A stretch of DNA of 64,000 nt from Paguma larvata (taxonomy: Eukaryota > Chordata > Mammalia > Carnivora > Viverridae): positions 17,704,485-17,768,484 of the forward strand of contig CM057823.1 in the NCBI GenBank assembly GCA_030068075.1, written 5' to 3'. The position numbers were made by a program, and so were the translations under genes. This document shows positions 57,047 to 64,000 of this stretch, in pieces (positions within the stretch are counted from its first letter, which is position 1; every line of letters starts with the position of its first letter). Below the pieces are notes generated by a model, which searched no databases, was not told the DNA's origin, and saw nothing but the letters and a program-made list of their open reading frames with translations.

Positions 57047-57814
57047 CTATGAATGCAAATACTCTAAATAAAACTTTAGAAAAATTAACTTGATAAAGTA
57101 TATAAAGGATAATGCATCATTATGAAACCGAGCATGGAATACAAAAGAGGCTTAATATTTGAAAACTCAATCAATGTAAATCACTTTATTAGCTAAAAAA
57201 TAAAACCATTGGGGTTTCTCATCCAAATGGTGACATGGGAAGACCCTGAACTCACCCCCTCCACAGAACGTGTCAAAGTATACATGTTTATAGAGCTTCT
57301 GCAGAAGAACTGAGAGCTGACTAGCTTCTGCACAACAAAAGACAGAACAGCAAAAGAGAACATCAAGAAAGATGGAGAAACAGTAATCAATGAAACTTCC
57401 ATCCCCAACACTGTGAATTGCAGGGGGAGGAATAGTCCTGAGAGACTGAGAGCAGATTTGTCTGCCCTTGGCCACAGAGAAAAAAAGCTATGGTTTAAGT
57501 TAATAAAAGACCCAGCCCTAGAACTCTGCCACGCAATGGAAGAACTGCTGGAACTCTCTTTGGTTCAGAGGAACTGGAGAACAACATGATTTATGCTCCC
57601 CGTCCACCTTGAAAGCACACAGCAGTATATGGCACAGGTGTCCTAACCAATCTGCCACCTCAGTGAACCCTGGGCCCCTAGCCAACATCAGCCCCAGCCA
57701 TCCCACCCAGGTGGCCACAGGGTGGTACACACCAGGACAACCCTTGTTAGCACTCACTAAAGCTCCAGCCTCCACACCAAGGCAACACAAGCACCGAGCA
57801 CCCAAGAATATTCC

Positions 57815-58235
57815 AGGCCTGCACCACTTTGGCTTCAGACAGCTTTCTAGGGCACCCTGGTGTTTAGCACTCTAGTACCTTCCAGCTGATATCTGCTTCA
57901 GATCCAGTCACCCCACTGCAGGAACCCCCGTATGGAGCAACCTCTAACGCCTCCACCCATGTCAGCCTCAGCCCCATTCACCCAGCCAAGATTCCCCCTG
58001 TACAGAGCAGTCCAGGAACCCCCCAGCCTGTACCCAACCTTGGCTCCAGCTGCCCTCCAGAGCACCCTCTGTGTAGAGTTATGGAACAGTACAGTTTATA
58101 TCCCACTTTAGCTTCAGCTATCCTGCAAAGGCGCTCTGCTTATGTAGAGCCTTGGGACGCTCCAGCTTATACCCACTTGCCAGGGTGCCCACTGTGTGAA
58201 GAGTCCTCACGCCACCAGCAACAGCTCCAAGCAGC
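57815..58235 (+). repeat. Degenerate 63-79 bp monomers in L1 5' UTR
   Basis: The motif t-g-c-t-(c/t)-c-a-g recurs at about 57829, 57892, 57963, 58042, 58109 and 58175, each followed by a C-rich part and then a tgtagag/tagagc-like end. The spacing is 63, 71, 79, 67 and 66 bp. This resembles the monomer-type promoters of some mammalian L1s. Two frames of about 90 codons here are shadows. Confidence 0.6.
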
Positions 58236-58626
58236 CAAAAAACAAGTAATCAAGCACACACAGTCTATCTAGGGAATGACCTGGACCCAAGACCATCCCT
58301 CAAGTTTGAGAAGTAGCTGTTCTGCCTAATCCATAGAAATATACACAAAAAGTCACATGGTAATGGAAAGCACCCAAGCTGAAGCGTGAAAAGATAAAAG
58401 AATTTTTTAAATGAGGATAGGTTAAGGGATCCCTTGGTTAATAACAATTAAACAACCATTGTCATTATATTGGTCCCAGAAGAAGAAGAGAGAGAAAGGG
58501 GCAGAAAAGTTATTTGAAGAAATAATAACTGAAAACTTCCCTAATTTAGGGAAGGAAAAAGACATCCAGGTTCAAGAAGCATAAAGTTCCAAAAAACATG
58601 AACCCAAGAAGATCCACACCATGACA

Positions 58627-58636
58627 TTAGATAGAT

Positions 58637-58681
<45 letters not shown>
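58627..58681. repeat. (GATA)n microsatellite
   Basis: About 12 GATA units after an interrupted tagatagatgatagatag start. It lies at a deletion point inside the L1 and produces the YLSI-repeat minus-strand frame. Confidence 0.97.
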
Positions 58682-58682
<1 letters not shown>

Positions 58683-59633
58683 ACATTCCATCTAAAAAGA
58701 GCAGAATACACATTCTTTTCAGTGCACATGGAGCATTCTCCAGAATACATCACCTATTAGGTCAGAAAACAAGTCTCAATTAATTTAAGAAGATTGACAT
58801 TGTAGCATGGATCTTTTCTTATCTCAGCAGTATGAAACTAGAAATCAATGACAAGAAAGAAATGGGAAAAAGTGCAAACACATGGAGGCTAGAGAACATA
58901 CAAAACAACAAATGGGTCAATGAAAAAAATCAAAGAAGATACCAAAATATACGTGGATACAAATGAAAATGAAAACGCAACAGTCTAAAATGTTGGGGGC
59001 TCCCCAACAGCAGTTCTAAGAGGGAAATGCATAGCAATACAGGCATATCTCAAGAGGCAAGAAAAGTTCAAATAAACAATCTAACCTTACACATAAATAA
59101 AGGAACTGAAAAAGGAAAAAGGAAGAACAAATAAAGGCTAAGGTGAGTAGAGAGGATAAAAACAAAAATCAAGCAGAAATAAATGACAAAGAGACTAAAA
59201 AGCAATAGAAATAAAACAATTAACCAAAAGCTGGTTCTTTGAAAAAATAAAATTGATAAGCACTTAGCTGAACTCATCAGGAAAAAAAGAAACCCAAATA
59301 AATAAATAAATAAAATCAGAAATGAAAGAGAGGTAGTAACGGATACCACAGAAATACAAAGGATTATAAGAGAATATTATGAAAAATTATATGCTGACGA
59401 ACTGGACAATCTCAAAAATTGGATAAATTCCTCGAAACATATAATCTTCCAAAACTGAATCAGCCAGAAATAGCATATTAAACAGACCAATTACTAGTAA
59501 CAGAATTGAATCAATAATCAAAAACTACCAAAAAGTAAAAGTCCACAACAAAATAGATTCACAGGTGAATTATACCAAACATTAAAAAAGTTAATACCTA
59601 TTCTCTGCTAACTATTTCAAAACATAGAATAGG

Positions 59634-59843
59634 AGGAGCCTGGCTGGCTCAGTTGGTTGAGCATCAGACTTCTGCTCAGGTCACGATCTCATGGTTGGTG
59701 GGTTCCAGCCCTGCGTTGGCCTCTGTGCTGACAGCTCAGAGCCAGAAGCCTGCTTCAGATTCTATGTTTCCCTCTCTCTCTGCCCCTCCCTAGCTTGCAC
59801 TCTGTCTCTCCCTCCCTCAAAAATAAATAAACATTTAAAAAAA
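59634..59843 (+). mobile_element. Carnivore SINE inside L1
   Basis: A full sense copy (aggagcctggctggctcagt to aaaaataaataaacattt). It sits exactly where early RT sequence is missing, so deletion and insertion may be linked. No target duplication was recognised, consistent with a deletion at the site. Confidence 0.92.
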
Positions 59844-60826
59844 CACAACTTGTTTTAAAGAAAGAAAAAGGAGAAGCAAAATACTCATTATTGGTAGATG
59901 ATATGATCATCTCCATAGAAAATATGATGAAATATACAAAATAGCTGTTAAAGCTAATAAGTGAGCTTAGCATAGTTGCGGAATGAAAATCAGTATGCAT
60001 TACAATAGTAATGAAGAATTAGAGAAAGCTAATTTAAAATGTTTATATAAATTTAAAAGACAATATCACCAATTACAATAGCATCAAAATAGGAAAATTT
60101 ATAAATAAATATGACAAAAGATGTGCAAAACTTGTACTCTGAAACTACCACACAAAACTGAGACAAATTAAAATCTAAACGGATGAGGATACACGCTCTT
60201 CTTAAATTAGAAGACTCAATATCGTTAGGATGTTATATGTTCCTAAACTTTTGTATAGATTTAATGCAATCTCCTTCAAAGCTCCAGAGGTCATTTTGTA
60301 GAAATTGACAAGCTGAGTCTAAAGTCAATATGGAAATGCAAAGAACCTAGAAGATGCGAAACAACTTTGAAAGTTGGAACGTTTTCCACTATGTGTTTAA
60401 AGACTTATTATAACGCTGCAATAATTGATTCTGTGAGATATTTGTGAAAATATATAGAAATAGATCAGCGAAATCAGAAAGGATTCCAGAAAGAGACTCA
60501 CAAATGTATGGTCAATTGAATTTTGGCAAAGGTGAAAAAGGCAATTTAATTAAAAAAGGAAATTCTATTTAACAAATGGTGATGCAAATATTGGACCTCA
60601 CACAAAAAAATGAACTTCAATTCATACTTTATACCGTACATAAAAATTAACTCAAAATAGATCATAGTTATAAATGCAAAAACTATGAAACTTCTAGAAG
60701 AGAACAATAGAGAAAACTTTTTGGACCTTGTGCAGAGCAACACTATTTTAGACAAAACACCAAAAGTATGATCGGTAAAAAACGAGTAAATTGGATTTTA
60801 TCAAAACTAAGAACTTTTTAAACTTT

Positions 60827-61236
60827 TTAGAGTTTTTTATTTTATTTATTTTGGGGGAGACAGAGAGCATGAGCAGGGAAGGAGCAGAGAAAGAGGGAGA
60901 GGAAGAGAGAACCCCAAGCAGGCTCCAGACTGTTGGTGGGGAGCCAGATGCAGGGCTCAAACTCACAAACCATGAGATCATGGCCTGGGTCAAAATCAAA
61001 AGTCAGATGCTTAACCATAAAAGATTCTCAAAGACAGAAAGCAAACTGAGGGTCGATGGGGGGTGTGGGAGAGGGGAAAAGGGATAATGGCATTAAGGAA
61101 GGCACTTTTTGGGATGAGCACTGAGTGTTGTACGGAAGCCAATTTAACAATATAGATATATATTGTTTACAATATATATGTTTATATATATATATAAGAG
61201 GCAGATGCTTAACCTACTGAGCCACCCAGACTTCCC
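60827..61236 (-). mobile_element. Carnivore SINE interrupted by an L1 tail
   Basis: Antisense SINE in two parts (60827-61016 and 61215-61236). The outer target duplication is aagaactttttaaacttt (60809-60826) against aagaagtttttaacttt (61237-61253). The tail-proximal part contains tttattttatttattttggg, and the head is gagccacccagacttccc. It is inserted in the ORF2 C-terminal part of the host L1. Confidence 0.88.
61017..61201 (+). mobile_element. Very short L1 3' tail inserted into the SINE
   Basis: About 185 bp: L1 3' UTR only (ataaaagattctcaaagaca, a G-run cluster, tgagcactgagtgttgtacg), then a TA-rich tail in place of poly-A. A perfect 13-bp duplication, cagatgcttaacc, lies at 61004-61016 and 61202-61214. 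The UTR matches the young type at 19.2 kb. Confidence 0.9.
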
Positions 61237-61807
61237 AAGAAGTTTTTAACTTTAAAAGACACTATTAAGAGAATGAAAAAATTAACCACAGACTGGGATA
61301 TGACCAAGGCATTGTTTCCAACATACATAAATAACTCTCAAAACTTTAGAAGAAAACAAAAGCCCAGTAAAAAAATGGGCAAAGATTTTAACAGATCCTC
61401 ATCAAAGATGGAAATGTATTGCAAGTAAGTGCAAGAAAAGATATTCGACATCATTAATCATTAATGAAATTGAAATTAAAACCACAAAGAGATATTACGA
61501 GAGAAGGAGTAGAACAGGAAGAAGAGATTATAAAGGGGCATGTAAAATCTTTTGAGAGTGATGGATATGTTTATTATCTTGATTATGGTGATGGTTTAAT
61601 GAGTGTGTACATATCTAAAATCTGTCAGATTCTATGCTTTAAATATACTCATTTTATTTATATCAATTATACTTTAAGAAGACTGTTTTTAAAATCTCCC
61701 AAAGAAATAACTGGAAAGAATTGAAAGAAAAGAAAGAATTGAATATTGTTGCCTCTGAGAGCAAATATCATCTGAGAAGGACTAGGAGCAATCAATTGCA
61801 TTATTTT

Positions 61808-62020
61808 TTTTAAATTTTTTAGTGTTTATTTTTGAGAGAGAGAGAGACCACAGCATGAGCAGGGGAGGGGCAGAGAGAGAGGGAGACACAGAATCCGAAG
61901 CAGGCGCCAGGATCCCAGTTGTAGAACAGAGCCTAACTTGGGGCTCGAACTCATCAACTGCGAGATCATGACCTGAGCCAAAGTTGGATGCTTACCCAAA
62001 TGAGCCACCCAGGTGCCCCC
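61808..62020 (-). mobile_element. Carnivore SINE
   Basis: An antisense copy with a 15-bp duplication, one mismatch: caattgcattatttt (61793-61807) and caattgtattatttt (62021-62035). Confidence 0.95.
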
Positions 62021-62152
62021 AATTGTATTATTTTAGCAAAGCGATTTTGATAATATTTAATTTTTTAAGTGTGTGTATTAGTTTGTTGAAAAGAAAATGG
62101 AAATCATTTCTTTTCTATATAAAGCAAACAATATAAGAAAACATAAGATCAT

Positions 62153-62328
62153 TTATTTTATTTTTTTTGAGAGAGACAGCACAAGCAAGCAAGAGTAGGA
62201 GAGAGGCAGAAACAAAGAGAATCTTAAGCAGGCCCCACACTCAGCACAGATTCTATAACCCTGGGATCACGACTTGAGCTGAAATCAAGAGTCAGATGCT
62301 CAACAAACTGAGCCATTTAGACGCCCCG
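62153..62328 (-). mobile_element. Carnivore SINE, older type
   Basis: A shortened antisense copy: gagagacagcacaagcaagc, ggcaggccccacactcagc-like body, then gagctgaaatcaagagtcag and gagccatttagacgcccc. Only a vague target duplication was seen. Confidence 0.88.
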
Positions 62329-62342
62329 AGATTGTTAATTTT

Positions 62343-63140
62343 TATATCATATTCCAAAGTTTCAAGTCTCAAAGTTTTCACAATCATTTCTCCATCTACC
62401 ATCTCTTATATTCAAATGTATTTTAATATCTGCTTATGGTTAAATCTTTCTAATGTAGCTCTTGAACCATGCCCGAGATCTTTAATGGCTCTCTACTGCT
62501 TACCAAAGTATGTTCGTATTAGAGTTTGCTGCGTGGTAGGTGGGTTATTGATTTTGGAAAAGACAAAGCCCACTGCTGCTATAAATTCTGAATTTATGAG
62601 GCCGGAAGCACAGATTACAACAGAACAAAGTAGTTGCACAGAGCAGGGAATGATGAAGCTGTCTTTAGAATATGTCTTCCTTATTAGATGATATGATTAT
62701 CTATGCAGATAGTCTTTGGTCCCTAGAGGGATACGTACCTGTCTGTAACTTTTCAGAGTTGAGAAAAATGTGGACATCTCACTACTCAACAGCTTAGATC
62801 ACGTTTCTGAAATATAGGACAGAGTTTATAATCAGGAACTCCTGGATCTTGAACTAGATTCCTCATCAGGAAGATCCTATCCTCCAGGGATTAAGTGACA
62901 GTTACGTAATTTTTAGTATTGCAGTGTACCAAAACAAACATAAAAAAGAAGAAAAGATGGAGGGGAGAGTCACAGATAATCAAGGCCCTAAAACGTGAAA
63001 CACAGTAAACAATGAGACCAAGATGTTTAGAACGCCATTCTTCATGAACCATATGTGAGTCTCTTTCATTTTTGAGCAAAATTGACAAGTTGGCTCCAGA
63101 CTCTTTTCAAAAATGCTTGTATAGCAAACAGCTTTGGAAG
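62343..63140. other. Unique DNA, nothing recognised
   Basis: A 131-codon plus frame (62296-62691) starts inside the SINE and continues through unique DNA. Its composition is mixed and no domain is recognised, so it is more likely chance than a gene. Confidence 0.35.
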
Positions 63141-63475
63141 AGAGAGAGATGGTGTCTCTCATTACGGTCAAGGGCAGATTTGCATCTTGACCAGAATAAT
63201 GAAGGTAATTTATCCTTCTGGAGCAAAGGAGAGTAGGTTTCCTAGCAGCCCAGCATTAGATTGATGGTTTCTTAATCTCCAGTTTCCTCAGCTGTGCACA
63301 TGGTATCCACCTGAGGTATTCTGTGTTGTTACCCTTTTGGGATCTCAGGGCAAGGAGAACTTACACAAACATGAAGCTCATACTGCCCACTGTGCCACGA
63401 GGAATAAAGTCCTTGTCTCTGATCCAGGAGTGTTGTGTCTTTCGCTAACATCAGCGAACCTGTGGTAGGCTAATT
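63141..63475 (+). mobile_element. Possible LTR remnant, family unknown
   Basis: cacatggtatccacctgagg, acccttttgggatctcaggg, then acgaggaataaagtccttgt (AATAAA) followed by tgttgtgtctttcgctaaca resemble LTR U3-R-U5 order. No partner LTR or internal sequence lies in the window. Confidence 0.35.
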
Positions 63476-63780
63476 TGTTGGCTTACAAGTAGAGTAAAAC
63501 CTTAGACCCTTCCCAATTCTTGACAAAGATATAGTGTACATTTCTATTGACCTTGCAGAAGAGAGCAACCTAGGGCCTTACAAAGAATTCTTGCTTAAAA
63601 AGAAAGTGTTCAGCAATATGAGTAGACCTTGAGAAAGGCAATAAATATCCTACTAGAGGCCCATCTCAACCTGAAGATCAGTGAAGAGTTTAGGTAAAAG
63701 AAGAAACCATTGTCATTTTTTTTTCAACCAGCTCTCGTCAGTGAGACACAATGGAGAAGAAAATGATGATAATAAGCAGC
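63476..63780. other. Unique DNA, nothing recognised
   Basis: No feature could be supported. Confidence 0.4.
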
Positions 63781-63784
63781 TAAA

Positions 63785-63850
63785 TTGAATGCTCACCTCA
63801 TCCAGGTACTATACTGAATTCTTTGTATTTATTATTAGTTCCTCACAACT
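63785..63850 (-). repeat. MIR fragment at the right edge
   Basis: ttgaatgctcacctcatcca, ggtactatactgaattcttt and ttattagttcctcacaacta follow antisense MIR order, then the sequence turns into a perfect hairpin. Confidence 0.6.
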
Positions 63851-63871
63851 AACGAGTTGTGAGGAACTAAT
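63834..63871. repeat. Perfect 17-bp inverted repeat, 4-nt loop
   Basis: attagttcctcacaact (63834-63850), loop aacg, then agttgtgaggaactaat (63855-63871). The left arm is MIR sequence and the right arm its exact complement. Confidence 0.95.
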
Positions 63872-64000
63872 TAAATAATATGTTGAGGAATAATATGTGA
63901 GGAATTTTTAATATGTCACTTTATTTAATTAACATTTTATGTTAACTAAACATTAATTAACATTAATGTCACATATTATTTAATTAAATAATATGTTGAG
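63868..64000. repeat. AT-rich block with 20-bp direct repeats
   Basis: taattaaataatatgttgag occurs at 63868-63887 and again as the last 20 bases of the window (63981-64000), 113 bp apart. Between them are ttaattaacatt-type inverted words. The array may continue beyond the window. Confidence 0.85.

Larger units (their letters stand above)
55720..57185 (+). mobile_element. Old L1 ORF2 piece (endonuclease end to RT start), sense
   Basis: ttctctatcaaaacagaatt, ccaaatggtaggatgccgct and aaaccaaaacctggttcttt mark the endonuclease-linker part. From 56816, a 76-codon frame carries NPDGSTGEFYQTFEKV and LFQKIEEEGILSNF, the conserved segment before the RT domain. A SINE and an L1 3'-end-like piece interrupt it. 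It stops at 57185 where another L1 begins. Confidence 0.8.
57205..61700 (+). mobile_element. L1, long sense copy with 5' UTR and 3' UTR, internally deleted
   Basis: Begins near ctcatccaaatggtgacatg. The GC-richer 5' UTR (57205-58440) is followed by ORF1-derived sequence (58450-58620), a GATA microsatellite, the endonuclease end and linker (58682-59600), RT around 59890 (tggtagatgatatgatcatc, where the double-aspartate motif is still readable), the ORF2 C-terminus (60480-61480) and an old-type 3' UTR (tggtgatggtttaatgagtg) to about 61700. Parts of the endonuclease and early RT are deleted. It hosts two SINEs. It is decayed and inactive. Confidence 0.83.

Noticed and set aside
57609..57875. 88-codon plus frame and 95-codon minus frame (57518-57805)
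   Set aside because: Both lie in the GC-richer L1 5' UTR, where stops are rarer. No domain and no consistent direction.
62296..62691. 131-codon plus frame
   Set aside because: It begins within a SINE, and its residues show no recognisable domain, signal peptide or repeat. Long enough to note but not enough to call a gene.

Overview
The window looks like nuclear DNA from a cat-like carnivore (Feliformia, most likely Felidae). The main evidence is 29 copies of the tRNA-Lys-derived carnivore SINE. Most have the cat-type body: a head reading cacctgggtggctcag, a middle reading ctgacagctcagagcctgga, then a CT-rich stretch and an A-rich tail. Carnivore-type L1 pieces, L2, MIR, MER5A-like, MaLR (MLT1-like) LTRs and an ERVL remnant complete the picture. 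The sequence is AT-rich. I found no host protein-coding gene, no intact RNA gene and no CRISPR array. Nearly every open reading frame above 60 codons is a piece of a retroelement or sits in simple repeat. The window is best read as intergenic or deep intronic DNA.

Layout. 0-5 kb: an antisense L1 fragment at the left edge, five SINEs, a MaLR-like LTR and a possible second LTR. 5.3-10.1 kb: an antisense L1 that still has its 5' UTR and carries two SINEs plus a second L1 fragment, which itself holds a third SINE. 10.9-11.9 kb: an L2 3' end and a long GA/GAAA tract. 12-18 kb: MIR pieces, SINEs, an MLT1-like LTR and long unique stretches. 18.4-21.3 kb: an old L1 split by a younger L1 tail, then a solo-LTR-like block with a 75-bp duplication split by a SINE, then another old antisense L1. 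21.3-31.7 kb: mostly unique DNA with MIR, MaLR and SINE copies, a 36-nt U6 snRNA stub and a decayed coding-like stretch. 31.8-39.9 kb: L1-rich, with two sense L1 pieces followed by a 5-kb antisense L1 that contains a sense L1 tail with a perfect 16-bp target duplication.

40.1-45.0 kb: a decayed ERVL-type provirus on the minus strand (LTR-like ends, gag/pro-side and reverse-transcriptase remnants), interrupted by a MaLR LTR and a SINE. 45-55.7 kb: mostly unique DNA with L2, MIR, MER5A, SINEs, an A/G-rich tract and a large AT-dinucleotide block. 55.7-61.7 kb: two sense L1 copies; the second has a 5' UTR with degenerate 63-79 bp monomers and carries a SINE that was itself hit by a short L1 tail. 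61.8-64 kb: two more SINEs, a possible LTR, and a perfect 17-bp-arm hairpin inside a MIR at the right edge.

Nothing here forms a pathway or operon. The features work together only as a record of layered insertions, and the target-site duplications give a relative order. Family names are pattern recognition from memory, not database results. Boundaries without a stated target duplication are approximate, usually within 10-30 bases.
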